DNA from: Sphaerisporangium album
GTDB lineage: Bacteria; Actinomycetota; Actinomycetes; Streptosporangiales; Streptosporangiaceae
Length of the DNA: 64,000 nucleotides
Direction: 5' to 3'
NCBI RefSeq assembly: GCF_003323745.1
Contig: NZ_QOIL01000003.1
Location: 186,001-250,000, forward strand
In this document: piece after piece, positions 42,895 to 51,222 of the stretch
Layout of the letters: each line of letters opens with the position of its first letter
Numbering within the stretch: the stretch's first letter is position 1
Notes under the pieces: model-generated
Databases searched by the model: none
What the model was told of the DNA's origin: nothing
The model's input: only the letters and a program-made list of their open reading frames with translations
Position numbers and translations under genes: made by a program

Positions 42895-44120
42895 CCAGCA
42901 ACGCCGGGAAATCGCCGGAGCACATCGTCCTCGCCTTCTCCGGCGGGCTGGACACCTCCGTGGTACTGGTCTGGCTCCAGGAGCGCTACCAGTGCCCCAT
43001 CACCGCGTTCGTCGCCGACCTCGGCCAGGGCGAGGAGCTGGAGACCGCCCGCCGCAAGGCGCTCGCCCTCGGCGCGGTCGACGTGAAGATCGTCGACCTG
43101 CAGGAGGAGTTCGCGCAGGACTACGCGTTCCCGATGTACCGGGCCGACGCGATGTACGAGGGCCAGTACCTGATGGGCTCCTCCATCGGCCGCCCGCTCA
43201 TCGCCGCCGCCCAGCTCCGGGTGGCCGAGGAGGTCGGCGCCGACGCCGTGGCCCACGGGGCGACCGGCAAGGGCAACGACCAGGTCCGGTTCGAGTACAC
43301 CTACGGCGCGCTCCGCCCCGACATGAAGGTCATCGCCCCCTGGCGTGACTGGGAGTTCTCCTCGCGCAACGACCTGCTGGCGTACGCGAGCAAGAACGAC
43401 ATCGAGGTCGACCTGTCCAGCGGCGAGCGGCCGTACTCGATCGACACCAACCTGCTGCACACGTCCTACGAGGGCGTGGCCCTGGAAGACCCGGCGCTGC
43501 CGGTGCCGACGGGCCTGCTCACCCGGGTCAAGGACCTGCTGGACGCCGAGCCCGAGCCCGAGGTCGTGCGCGTGTCCTTCGAGAAGGGCAACCCGGTCGC
43601 GGTCAACGGCGAGGCCCTCTCCCCCGCCGGGGTGCTGCGCGAGCTCGGCGCGATCGGCGCCCGGCACGGCGTCGGCCGCCTCGACATCGTCGAGAACCGG
43701 ATCTTCGGGATGAAGACCCGAAATGTGTACGAAGCGCCTTCGGGTACGATCCTGTGGCATGCCCACCGCGCCGTACAGTCGCTGGCCCTCGACCCCGAGG
43801 TGCTGCACCTCAAGGACGAGCTGATGCCGCGCTACGCCAGCCTGGTCTACCGGGGCCTGTGGTTCGCGCCGGAGCGTCTGATGCTCCAGCACGCCATCGA
43901 CTGGAGCCAGGATGTCGTCACCGGCGAGGCCAGCCTGCTGCTCTACCGGGGCAACGTCCAGGTGGTGGGCCGCACGTCCCCGCACAGCCGCTACGACATC
44001 GCGTTCGCCACCTTCGAGGCCGACGACGTGTTCGAGCAGCGCGACGCGGCCGGGTACATGAAGGTCAACACCGTCCGCTTCCGGGCCGGGCGGCGCGCCG
44101 CCGGCGGAGCCGCCCAGTGA
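42891..44120 (+). CDS. argG: Argininosuccinate synthase (ArgG-type), probably pathway-specific
   Basis: 409 aa. ATP-PP motif AFSGGLDTS, AHGATGKGNDQVRFE and SIDTNLLHTSYEG are all intact, so ATP-dependent condensation of a ureido group with aspartate is expected. The sequence resembles the GQGEELE / MYEGQYLMGSSIGRPLIAA subtype and not the usual actinobacterial housekeeping form as I recall it, and it sits between a hydroxylase and a formyltransferase with 4-base overlaps, away from other arg genes. A secondary-metabolic paralogue is therefore likely. No ArgH partner is visible. Confidence 0.82.
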   Translation: MTSNAGKSPEHIVLAFSGGLDTSVVLVWLQERYQCPITAFVADLGQGEELETARRKALALGAVDVKIVDLQEEFAQDYAFPMYRADAMYEGQYLMGSSIGRPLIAAAQLRVAEEVGADAVAHGATGKGNDQVRFEYTYGALRPDMKVIAPWRDWEFSSRNDLLAYASKNDIEVDLSSGERPYSIDTNLLHTSYEGVALEDPALPVPTGLLTRVKDLLDAEPEPEVVRVSFEKGNPVAVNGEALSPAGVLRELGAIGARHGVGRLDIVENRIFGMKTRNVYEAPSGTILWHAHRAVQSLALDPEVLHLKDELMPRYASLVYRGLWFAPERLMLQHAIDWSQDVVTGEASLLLYRGNVQVVGRTSPHSRYDIAFATFEADDVFEQRDAAGYMKVNTVRFRAGRRAAGGAAQ

Positions 44121-45037
44121 GAGTCCTGTTCATGGGGTACGGGGAGCTGGGCGCCAACATGCTCGGCGGCCTCGTCAGACGCCACGACGTGGTGACGGCG
44201 CTCACCCACGTGGCCGAGTTCGGCGGGCTCGGCGAGCCCGACGTCGAGCAGCTCGCCGGCAAGCTGGGCATCCCCCTCGTCTACTCCTCCACGGCGGCCG
44301 AGCCGGAGCTGTGGCGGAAGGTCGAGGAGCTCGCGCCGGACGTGATCGTCTCCACGAACTGGCGGACCCGCGCCCCGATCGAGCTGCTGCGCATCCCGCG
44401 GCTCGGCGCGATCAACGTGCACGACGCCCTGCTGCCGGAGTACGGCGGGTTCGGGTCGGTCAACTGGTCGATCAGGGACGGCCGGTCCGAGATCGGCCTG
44501 ACCGTGCACTTCATGGACGCGGAGCTGGACACCGGCCCCGTGGTGGCCAGGGCGCTGGTGCCCATCGGCCCGCACGACACCGCGGGCATGGTTCTCCAGA
44601 AGCTGATGAGCGAGTACGTGCCCGTGACGCTGCGCGCGCTGGACCTGGTCGCGGCCGGGCACACCGGCGAGCCGCAGCCGGCGACGGGGGGGACCTTTTA
44701 CCACAAGATCGGGCTTGAGGACACTCGGATCGACTGGCGCGATTCCACCACCGAGGTCTACAACCTGGTCCGCGGGCAGAGCGACCCGTTCATCAACGCC
44801 TGGACGACCCACAACGGCGCCCGGCTGTTCATCAAGGTGGCCCGCCCGCCCGAGCGCGGCTACTGCGGCACGCCCGGCCGGATCGTCAGGGCCGCCGAGG
44901 ACGGGGTCGCGGTCGCCTGCGGGCGGCGCGGGGACCCCGACGCGCGCGGGCTGATCCTGCTGCAGGTGAAGACGGAGGACGGCCCGCCCGTCCGCGCCGT
45001 CGACTACTTCAGGAAGGTACGCGGCTACCTGGAATAG
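44117..45037 (+). CDS. Formyltransferase (Fmt/ArnA-like)
   Basis: 306 aa, N10-formyl-THF-dependent formyltransferase fold. Catalytic N100, H102 (INVHDALLPEYGG) and D138 (MDAELDTGPV) are present; C-terminal OB-like domain follows (FYHKIGLEDTRIDW, VRGQSDPFINAWT). Housekeeping Fmt usually stands beside def or fmu; here it is coupled by GTGA to the ArgG-type gene, so an amine of the pathway product is the likelier substrate. A strong hairpin follows. Confidence 0.83.
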   Translation: MRVLFMGYGELGANMLGGLVRRHDVVTALTHVAEFGGLGEPDVEQLAGKLGIPLVYSSTAAEPELWRKVEELAPDVIVSTNWRTRAPIELLRIPRLGAINVHDALLPEYGGFGSVNWSIRDGRSEIGLTVHFMDAELDTGPVVARALVPIGPHDTAGMVLQKLMSEYVPVTLRALDLVAAGHTGEPQPATGGTFYHKIGLEDTRIDWRDSTTEVYNLVRGQSDPFINAWTTHNGARLFIKVARPPERGYCGTPGRIVRAAEDGVAVACGRRGDPDARGLILLQVKTEDGPPVRAVDYFRKVRGYLE

Positions 45038-45052
45038 CCCGGTGGATCCGCG

Positions 45053-45088
45053 AGAGGCGGCCGCCCCGCAACGGGGCCGGCCGCCTCT
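45053..45088. terminator. Bidirectional terminator between convergent genes
   Basis: AGAGGCGGCC (45053-45062) pairs perfectly with 45079-45088 around a second GCCCC/GGGGC stem. It separates the formyltransferase and ridA stops. Confidence 0.75.
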
Positions 45089-45116
45089 GCCGTTCCCGCC
45101 GTTTCACGCCGTGGGG

Positions 45117-45506
45117 TCACTCGGCGGCGACCGCCTCGACCTCCAGCAACCAGATCGGGTCGTAGATGCCGGTGATGATGATGGTCATGGCGAACTGGTG
45201 ACCGGCGAAGTTCTCGTTGCGCACCCGGGACAGCGCCGCGCGGTACTGGCGGTCGCTGAGGTAGATCGTCAGCTTGACCAGGTTGGTCACGTCCATGTCC
45301 GCGGCCTTGAGCAGGGACCGGATGTGGCCGAACACCAGCCGGGCCTGGTCTTCGAAATCGGGCGGGACGTGGCCGTCGGCGGTCTCGGGAATCTGGCCGC
45401 TGATGTAGAGAAGCCGTGAGAAACCGGTCAGTTCCTTGGCGTTCGCGTAGTAAGGGCCGGTGCCAGGGACCTCAGGGGAGGTGATCGTCCGCATCTCCAT
45501 GGTCAT
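45117..45506 (-). CDS. ridA: RidA/YjgF-family protein
   Basis: 129 aa. RidA proteins hydrolyse reactive enamine/imine intermediates; some act as dedicated biosynthetic partners. The fold is recognisable in PYYANAKELTGFSRLLYISGQIPET and LLKAADMDVTNLVKLTIYLSD, though the usual catalytic Arg region reads RVRNENFAGHQFAMT. ATG 45506 chosen, no clear SD. It is oriented with the distant P450/NRPS operon and may once have been its last gene. Confidence 0.82.
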   Translation of the reverse strand: MTMEMRTITSPEVPGTGPYYANAKELTGFSRLLYISGQIPETADGHVPPDFEDQARLVFGHIRSLLKAADMDVTNLVKLTIYLSDRQYRAALSRVRNENFAGHQFAMTIIITGIYDPIWLLEVEAVAAE

Positions 45507-45555
45507 GAGTGTGACACAAACCCCGTGCCCCCGAAGCGCGCCTCGGACCCGCTCC

Positions 45556-45584
45556 GGCAAACCTTCCGGCAACACGAAACGGCG
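45556..45584. repeat. 29-bp direct repeat, left copy
   Basis: Starts GGCAAACCTTCC and matches 51223-51251 at 28 of 29 positions in the same orientation, 5667 bases apart. Homology stops sharply at both ends. Lies 50 bases upstream of ridA. Confidence 0.85.
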
Positions 45585-45758
45585 AGCAGGCGATCTTGTG
45601 GCTGAGCCTGTCGGCTCCTGTCCGGTGGCGTCCGGAGTCCGGTGTGAATCGGGGGCGTAGTTCCGGCTTCATGGTGAGGCTACGCGGTGCGGTGGCGGTT
45701 CGGTGTGATCGGCTTCGTGGGGCTGGTGGCGTGTTGGGGTCGGAGGTGGCCGCCGAGA

Positions 45759-46184
45759 TCAGGGGCGTAGTGCTGTTGCGGCGGATTGGAGCAGGTGGAC
45801 GAGGCTGTCGCGTTGGGTGCTGGGCCAGGAACTGAAGCGGGTGGTCAGGGTGGTGTTGATGGCCTGCTGGAATTGGCCGGTGACCGCCTCGCCCTGGGGG
45901 GTGAGATGGACGCGGGTCATCCGGCGGTCGTTGGGGTCGGGTTGGCGGGTGAGCAGGCCGCGTCGCTGAAGCCGGTCGACCAGGCCGGTGATGTTGGTCT
46001 TGTCGCAGTGCAGCAGGGTCGCGAGCTCGCCGAAGGACGGCTGCAGATGTTGGGCGAAGCACAGCAGTTGCGCTTGCTGGGGGGTTAGTCCCAGCCCGCG
46101 GCTCGTCGTGCTGAACAGGCCGTCGATCTCCATGAAGACGCCGATCAGCGTCTCGACGAGTTCGTCATCGGGTGCGGCGGCCAT
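45759..46184 (-). CDS. MarR-family transcriptional regulator
   Basis: 141-aa winged-helix repressor. PSFGELATLLHCDKTNITGLVDRLQRRGLLTRQPDPNDRRMTRVHLTPQG contains the full recognition helix and wing. Divergent from the SDR gene with a palindromic operator between them, so it most likely represses itself and the SDR gene in response to a small ligand. Confidence 0.9.
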   Translation of the reverse strand: MAAAPDDELVETLIGVFMEIDGLFSTTSRGLGLTPQQAQLLCFAQHLQPSFGELATLLHCDKTNITGLVDRLQRRGLLTRQPDPNDRRMTRVHLTPQGEAVTGQFQQAINTTLTTRFSSWPSTQRDSLVHLLQSAATALRP

Positions 46185-46238
46185 AGCAGGCAGTCTACTA
46201 CCTGGACAGTTGACACCCTCTACTAAAATAGTCGACGC

Positions 46239-46253
46239 TATGGACTATCCATA
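46239..46253. promoter_or_regulatory. Palindrome TATGGACTATCCATA, likely MarR operator
   Basis: 6-bp arms around CTA in the 91-base gap between the divergent marR and SDR genes, 22 bases before the SDR start. Position and length fit a MarR dimer site. A TTGACA lies at 46210. Confidence 0.6.
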
Positions 46254-46275
46254 GGATCGACCAATTGGAGGGGTC

Positions 46276-47007
46276 ATGCGTATCGAGGATCGGGTCGCGG
46301 TCGTCACCGGCGGATCGCGCGGCATCGGACGGGCGATCAGCGACAGGCTCGCCGCGGCGGGGATGCGCGTCGTCATCGGCTCCCGCGACCAGGAGACGGC
46401 CGCGCAGGCGGTGGACCAGATCAAGGACGCGGGCGGGCTGGCCACCGCGGTCCGCACTGACATCACCCGCCCCGAGGCGGTCAAGGAGTTGTTCGATACG
46501 GCCGAGAGCCAGTACGGCCGGGTGGATGTGTGGGTGAACAACGCGGCCACTGCGACCGCTGGGCCGCTGGCCCGCGCCACCGATGACGACTTCGACCAGT
46601 ACCTGCACGCCAACGTGCGGTCCACGTTCGTGGCGCTGCGCGAGGCCGCGCAGCGCATCAGCGACCACGGCCGGATCATCTTGATCTCTTCCGCGCTGAC
46701 CGTGTCGCCGCTGCCCGGCATGGCACTGCTGGCCGCGAGCAAGGCCGCCGGTGACCAGCTCGCCCGCACGCTGGCCTGGGAGGTGGGCGCCAGATCCGTG
46801 ACGGTCAACAGCGTCCTGCCCGGCCTGACCCGTACCGACGTCATCGGCACCGTGCCCCCGCACGTCATTGACGACGCCAAGGCCCGCACACCGCTGGGCC
46901 GCCTGGGCGAACCAGCCGACATCGCCGACGTCGTCGCGTTCCTGGCCTCCGACGCCGCCCGCTGGATCACCGGCCAGACCATCAACGCCGCCGGAGGCAT
47001 GATCTAA
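46276..47007 (+). CDS. SDR-family oxidoreductase lacking the catalytic Tyr
   Basis: 243 aa classical SDR: NAD(P) motif VTGGSRGIGRA, NNAAT, Ser in LISSALTVS, Lys in ASKAAGDQ and the C-terminal GRLGEPADIADVVAFLASDAARWITGQTINAAGG. The residue four before the Lys, normally Tyr (YxxxK), is Leu (LLAASK). Activity may be changed or lost. SD GGAGGGG before ATG 46276. Probably controlled by the divergent MarR protein. Confidence 0.85.
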   Translation: MRIEDRVAVVTGGSRGIGRAISDRLAAAGMRVVIGSRDQETAAQAVDQIKDAGGLATAVRTDITRPEAVKELFDTAESQYGRVDVWVNNAATATAGPLARATDDDFDQYLHANVRSTFVALREAAQRISDHGRIILISSALTVSPLPGMALLAASKAAGDQLARTLAWEVGARSVTVNSVLPGLTRTDVIGTVPPHVIDDAKARTPLGRLGEPADIADVVAFLASDAARWITGQTINAAGGMI

Positions 47008-47034
47008 CGAGTTGGCGCCGGGCCAGGGCCGGAT

Positions 47035-47199
47035 GATGCAGCCGGTCTCACCCGGGAACCGGCCGATGACCTTGGCGCGGCGGCGGGTCTCGCCGAAGGT
47101 GCGCTCGATGAAGTCGGAGTGGCGGATCCGCTGGTGGTGCTCGGCGGGGAAGCGTAGGTAGGCGGTCAGTCCTTCGCGGTCGGTGTCCAGGATCTTCAT
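47035..47199 (-). pseudogene. IS256/mutator-type transposase C-terminal fragment
   Basis: About 55 codons translate as LRFPAEHHQRIRHSDFIERTF followed by GETRRRAKVIGRFPGETGC, the conserved end of IS256-family (mutator) transposases. No N-terminal part, no terminal inverted repeats were found, and the frame runs into unrelated sequence next to the SDR stop. Relic of a past insertion. Confidence 0.75.
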
Positions 47200-47291
47200 C
47201 GCGGCCGGGCGGTGCCTCGGAATCGATGAGACGAATCGATGAAGTCACGTCTCATCGATCATGAGGCAGATCTGCGGACGTCTCGGCCCGG

Positions 47292-48236
47292 CTAAATCGG
47301 GAAGCTGCCGCGGCGCCAGTACCAGTGGCGGCCGGCCTTCAGGTGGTCGACGACCGCGCGCTGGAGCACGGTGCGGCGCGGCAGCTGGTCGAGCGGCGTG
47401 GTCAGGGTGCGGAACACGAACCGCAGCACCTCGACGTCGGCGTCCAGCCCTTCCGGCTCCTCGTAGGGCTCCAGCTCGAACCTCCGCTGGAACCGGACGA
47501 TGTTGGAGTCCCCGGGCAGGTACTCCAGCAGCTGCGGGTCGAGCAGCCACGAGCCGCAGGAGAACGCCGTGTATCGCTCGTCGGGAAAGTGGCGCGGGAA
47601 GAACGCGCGGGCCTCGTCCAGCGACGCCGCGACCGCCTCCGGGGTCATCGGCCCCGACTCGGGGATGTGCAGGTCGATGGCGGTGCCGCCGCGCTGGTGC
47701 TGCAGCCGGCCCAGCTCGTAGACGCCGCCGCGCGCGTGCAGCGTCAGCCAGCTCTGCATGACCGGCCAGCCCTGGCGGTGCATCCGCCGGTCGATGGCGA
47801 GGTTGCGGCCCAGGTCCGCGAGGGTCACCCACGACACGGCATCGGGGATGCCGTGGTCGCGGTGGTACCCCATGACGACATCGACCAGGGCCAGGTGCGC
47901 GTACACGTAGAGATGCCGCCAGGCGGGGCCCCGTTCGCGCGGCAGCTCCGGACCGGGCGACAGCCAGTCGTGGCCCCCGAGATCGGCGCGGACCAGGGCG
48001 ATCGAGCGGTCGAGCAGCCAGCGCAGCTCCGGAGTCCACAGGGGAGAGTCGGGGTCAGGCCAGCCCGCCATGATCTCGGCGGCGTCGTCCGGCCGCACCG
48101 CGAGCCGGTCGAGGATCGCGGGCGCGTCGGCCTTGGCGGGCAGCGGAGCGGACGGCCGGTCGCCGGCGAGCCGGTGCACGCGGTGGACGTCCTCGACGGG
48201 TACCCCGAGCCGGGCGGCGGTGTCGTCCAGATCCAC
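47292..48236 (-). CDS. Acyltransferase-domain protein (NAT_N / GNAT_C type)
   Basis: 314 aa. The segment IDLHIPESGPMTPEAVAASLDEARAFFPRHFPDE and CGSWLLDPQLLEYLPGDSNIVRFQRRFEL match the GNAT-like C-terminal domain of a poorly characterised actinomycete acyltransferase family, and residues 1-130 the matching N-domain. Acyl donor and acceptor unknown. GTG start 48236. It follows the five-gene small operon by 14 bases and may be cotranscribed with it. Confidence 0.65.
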   Translation of the reverse strand: MDLDDTAARLGVPVEDVHRVHRLAGDRPSAPLPAKADAPAILDRLAVRPDDAAEIMAGWPDPDSPLWTPELRWLLDRSIALVRADLGGHDWLSPGPELPRERGPAWRHLYVYAHLALVDVVMGYHRDHGIPDAVSWVTLADLGRNLAIDRRMHRQGWPVMQSWLTLHARGGVYELGRLQHQRGGTAIDLHIPESGPMTPEAVAASLDEARAFFPRHFPDERYTAFSCGSWLLDPQLLEYLPGDSNIVRFQRRFELEPYEEPEGLDADVEVLRFVFRTLTTPLDQLPRRTVLQRAVVDHLKAGRHWYWRRGSFPI

Positions 48237-48250
48237 GCGGACGATCCTAC

Positions 48251-48415
48251 TTACCTTGTGTCCTGTTTTGTTGATCTCCTGCTCTCCTCGGCGCGAGAGG
48301 ACTGCGAGGGCACCAACTGCCTCAAGTCGGTGATCTCCAGGTGCCAGGTAAGCCGCGGCGGTCCGGGGTTCTCGCGCTCCGGCTCGGCCATGACCTCGAC
48401 CGGTGGCCGTGTCAT
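48251..48415 (-). CDS. Small protein of unknown function (54 aa), last of coupled set
   Basis: Starts MTRPPVEVMAEPERENPG and contains LTWHLEITDLRQLVP; ends in a basic Ser/Arg tail. ATG 48415 overlaps the stop of the preceding gene (ATGA), which supports translation. Not recognised. Confidence 0.5.
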   Translation of the reverse strand: MTRPPVEVMAEPERENPGPPRLTWHLEITDLRQLVPSQSSRAEESRRSTKQDTR

Positions 48416-48699
48416 CGGGCCTGCCCGAGGAGGATGCGCTCCCACAGCGTCGCGATGTCAGAGTGACTCATCCGGTGCGTCTGCGCGACGGCGCCCTTCC
48501 CGGCGCGTTCGATGTAGCCTCGGCCGCCGGCCGTGACGAGGGAGTACACCACCGGCTTGCACTGGCAGGTCCAGCGCAGCACCCGCCGCCGGTCCTCGCC
48601 GCTGGTGGCCGCTTGCCAGGCGATGCGCTCGGCGTCGGCGTTCGGATCCGGGACGTGCGGGCCGTGCCCGGCGGTGCCCTCGGTCGCGGTGAGCGTCAC
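48412..48699 (-). CDS. Small conserved-looking protein of unknown function (95 aa)
   Basis: Contains RRRVLRWTCQCKPVVYSLVTAGGRGYIER, with a C-x-C pair and a beta-rich middle. Both ends overlap neighbours by four bases. Function not recognised; the phrase VVYSLVTAGGRGYIER suggests a short beta-hairpin domain. Confidence 0.6.
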   Translation of the reverse strand: MTLTATEGTAGHGPHVPDPNADAERIAWQAATSGEDRRRVLRWTCQCKPVVYSLVTAGGRGYIERAGKGAVAQTHRMSHSDIATLWERILLGQAR

Positions 48700-49091
48700 G
48701 GCCGACCTCCCTGCTCACCCTCGCCCAGGACCACGACGGCGCAGTCCTCGCACGCCATGGGGTCGAACCGGCTCCAGATCACGGGCACCCCGGAGATCTC
48801 CGCCACCCGCGCCTGGACCGCGCACGCCGCGGCGACCACGGCGTTGGGCGTGGCCACCTCCCACAGCACGGCGTGCCGGATCAAGCACGGGGTGAGGAAC
48901 GCGACCGCGTACAGCGGACCGCCGGCAGCCGACGCGGGCGCGGGTGCCTCCTCCTCCCGCCAGTCGACGAGCGTCAGACGCGGGAAGTAGCCGCCCACCG
49001 AGATCCGCGCGTCCGGCCCGAACCCGTAGACGTCGCGCTGTTCGGCGCCGCGCTCGGCGGGTTCGCGGGAGTGCCTCCCGGGGCTGGTCAT
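48696..49091 (-). CDS. Protein of unknown function (131 aa)
   Basis: Starts MTSPGRHSREPAERG; contains LYAVAFLTPCLIRHAVLWEV and a C-terminal MACEDCAVVVLGEGEQ with a CxxC. ATG 49091 overlaps the upstream stop. No recognised family. Confidence 0.6.
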   Translation of the reverse strand: MTSPGRHSREPAERGAEQRDVYGFGPDARISVGGYFPRLTLVDWREEEAPAPASAAGGPLYAVAFLTPCLIRHAVLWEVATPNAVVAAACAVQARVAEISGVPVIWSRFDPMACEDCAVVVLGEGEQGGRP

Positions 49092-49381
49092 GCGACCCAC
49101 GCCCGGTCTCGGCCGATCGACGCCATCGCGCCGAGCTCGGCCTCGCGCATCTGCTCGCGCAGGTCCTCGACGGTGGCCGCCTCGACCCGCAGATGGGCGG
49201 GGGCCCGCCAGAGGGGGATGGCGACGAACTTACGCAGGCCGATGCCGTAGAAGACGCACCATCCGGGCTCGACCTGGTCGAGCCGCGCGGCGGTCGCGCG
49301 TTCCGCCTGGTCCCAACTCCGTGGGGTCACATGGAGCGCAGGCCGGGCGCCGACCCGGTGCCGTCCCTCCGGCCGGCTCAC
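49088..49381 (-). CDS. Protein of unknown function (97 aa)
   Basis: From GTG 49381 (VSRPEGRHRVGARPALHV). Has EPGWCVFYGIGLRKFVAIPLW and an amphipathic C-terminal helix VEDLREQMREAELGAM. The frame is open far upstream, but the GTGA overlap with the previous gene decides the start. Confidence 0.6.
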   Translation of the reverse strand: MSRPEGRHRVGARPALHVTPRSWDQAERATAARLDQVEPGWCVFYGIGLRKFVAIPLWRAPAHLRVEAATVEDLREQMREAELGAMASIGRDRAWVA

Positions 49382-49761
49382 GCCGCCACTCCTCGCCGCG
49401 ACGGGCCGCGCGACCCGATCGGCGGCGGGATGTCCGGCGCGCGGCCGATGCCGACGGACAGGGCGGACGCGGCCGGCCACGGCTGCCGTCCGGGGTGCGC
49501 TATGGCGAACGGGCGAACCCTCACCGGCCGGAACGGCCCCGCCAGGAACGGCCCGTACAGGCCGAGCCGCTTGCGCGCCTCCAGGCGGGCGCGCATCTGC
49601 GCGGTGGTGGGGTGCTCCCACTGGTGGTGGCGTCGTTGCGGCAAGCTCGCCGCGTCGTGAGCGTAGGGGGCGTGGCCGCACCAGCGACAGCCGAGCGGTG
49701 ACGGCGGGGCGTCCGCACTCCAGCGGATACGTACGGCGCGAATGCCTCTAATCTTGGGCAT
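49378..49761 (-). CDS. Protein of unknown function with CxxC (127 aa), first of coupled set
   Basis: ATG 49761 (MPKIRGIRAVRIRWSADAPP); carries GCRWCGHAPYAHDAASLPQRRHHQWEHP, a Cys/His-rich segment that could bind zinc, and a helix RARLEARKRLGLYGPF. It heads a run of five genes joined by 4-base overlaps, downstream of the XRE regulator gene and a complex inverted-repeat region. Confidence 0.6.
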   Translation of the reverse strand: MPKIRGIRAVRIRWSADAPPSPLGCRWCGHAPYAHDAASLPQRRHHQWEHPTTAQMRARLEARKRLGLYGPFLAGPFRPVRVRPFAIAHPGRQPWPAASALSVGIGRAPDIPPPIGSRGPSRRGVAA

Positions 49762-49789
49762 TGGGTCAGGGCCTCGTTTCCTGATCAAG

Positions 49790-49886
49790 GCCCCGGGGTC
49801 CCCGGTGTTCCAGCACCGGGCCGGGGCCGTCTTCACGTTGGGCAACGTAAGACCCGAAGACGGCCCCGGTGTTTCCGTATGGAAAC
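49790..49886 (-). promoter_or_regulatory. Nested, mutually exclusive hairpins (attenuator- or terminator-like)
   Basis: Stem A: 49790-49796 plus 49801-49807 pair with 49814-49827. Stem B: 49821-49834 pairs perfectly (14 bp) with 49856-49869. They share 49821-49827, so only one can form. A third small hairpin (GTTTCC, GGAAAC) is at 49871-49886. On the minus strand they lie between the XRE stop and the small-gene operon. Confidence 0.6.
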
Positions 49887-49891
49887 CTTCG

Positions 49892-51109
49892 TTAGATCAG
49901 GTTCATCCGCCAGGCCAACCCGCGGAGTTCACGACTGATCGTGTTGTCGTACATGTCCGCGACCAGTTCACGGACCATAGGGTTCTTGTGGACGCTGGCG
50001 ACCGAGAGCTTTTCGGCTTGGCGCAACTGCTGTGCGGCGGCGTCGTTCCTGCCGAGCATGGCCAACGCGCGGCCCTGCTCGATCGCCAGGGCGGCCTTCC
50101 GGCTACGCCTCAGGAGCGCCTTCGCATCCACGCCCCTAGCGACCTCTAGCGCTTTCTCCGGCTCTCCGGCCTCTACCGCGAGCATGGCTTTCCACACACC
50201 GACGTTCGCAGGCCCGAAGCTCTGCCACCCCTCACCCGTTGCCCCATCGGGTTGTTCTCCGAGTCGTTCGGCGACCCGGCCGGCTTCGGCGATCCGGTCG
50301 GCTGCCCCGGAGGTGTCGTCCTGGAGGTGCCGGGCGAGCGCAGCGTACAACTGGAGCATCCCGTATACCTCGTGGCCGGTACGGTCGTCGCCTAGGTGAC
50401 CTTCAAGCCTGTCCGCAACACGTTCGGCATCACGCAGTGCTCGCGAGAGCGAGGCGGCCGGGCGAGCACCCGCCTGCGCGAACGCCGCTGCGCCGATCAT
50501 CACCGGATCATTGAGCGACCGTGCGGCCCTTTCGGCGCGGTCGGCGGCGATCCATGCCAAGTCAACCTGTCCGAGGTGCCGGAGTACGTTCGTCGCCGAG
50601 GTGCAGAGATCGACCAGCAGACGTAGCGCGATGGCCCGTTCTCGCTCATCCCCCGTGGCCGCGTGCACATGGAGTTCAGCGAGCACAGGCGGCAGGGCGG
50701 TAGCGAGCCGGGCATCGTCGGCACCCCGCCGATACTCGCGGATATCACCGTTGACGATCTCTACGAGCGCGCCGAGCGGCCGCGCTCCGATATCCAGCGG
50801 GCTGTCGAGAGAGGCATCAAGGAAGACCTCCCTGAGGCGCACGACGTCGCCGTACGCCCGCTCACGTGGACGGATGGCGGGTACAGGCTCCCCAAGCAGG
50901 TCAGAGGCCGAGACCTCTAGGGCCTCGGCGAGGTCGCGGATGTCGCTGCGCCGCTCAAGCCTGGCGTGACCGTTCTCGATTTTGCTGAGCCATCCCTTGG
51001 ACCGGCCAGAGAGCCCGGCAAGGGTCTCCAGCGACATGCCGCGGTAGCGACGGGCGGCGCGTACGTTCTCGCCGATCCGCCGCATGCCGTCGTCAACGGC
51101 GTGCGCCAT
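49892..51109 (-). CDS. XRE-family HTH regulator with TPR-like region
   Basis: 405 aa. N-terminal HTH RIGENVRAARRYRGMSLETLAGLSGRSKGWLSKIENG at about 11-47, then ~330 helical residues. Closest in style to the orphan regulators that accompany small unknown genes in actinomycetes. ATG 51109 has SD AGGAAGG. Likely regulates the five coupled genes downstream. Confidence 0.78.
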   Translation of the reverse strand: MAHAVDDGMRRIGENVRAARRYRGMSLETLAGLSGRSKGWLSKIENGHARLERRSDIRDLAEALEVSASDLLGEPVPAIRPRERAYGDVVRLREVFLDASLDSPLDIGARPLGALVEIVNGDIREYRRGADDARLATALPPVLAELHVHAATGDERERAIALRLLVDLCTSATNVLRHLGQVDLAWIAADRAERAARSLNDPVMIGAAAFAQAGARPAASLSRALRDAERVADRLEGHLGDDRTGHEVYGMLQLYAALARHLQDDTSGAADRIAEAGRVAERLGEQPDGATGEGWQSFGPANVGVWKAMLAVEAGEPEKALEVARGVDAKALLRRSRKAALAIEQGRALAMLGRNDAAAQQLRQAEKLSVASVHKNPMVRELVADMYDNTISRELRGLAWRMNLI

Positions 51110-51222
51110 GGTCCAGCCTTCCTGCAAGCTCCGATACCAACTGCCACGGTACGTGGCCCGCCGTACGTCCGTGCAGGGAACGCAGACGCCCAGCCGATCC
51201 ACCCACGGACGGGTGGGTCCTA

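Noticed and set aside
46198-47199. 333-aa minus-strand ORF covering the SDR gene
   Set aside because: Only its first ~55 residues resemble a transposase end; the remainder is antisense of the SDR gene, so I kept only the fragment.
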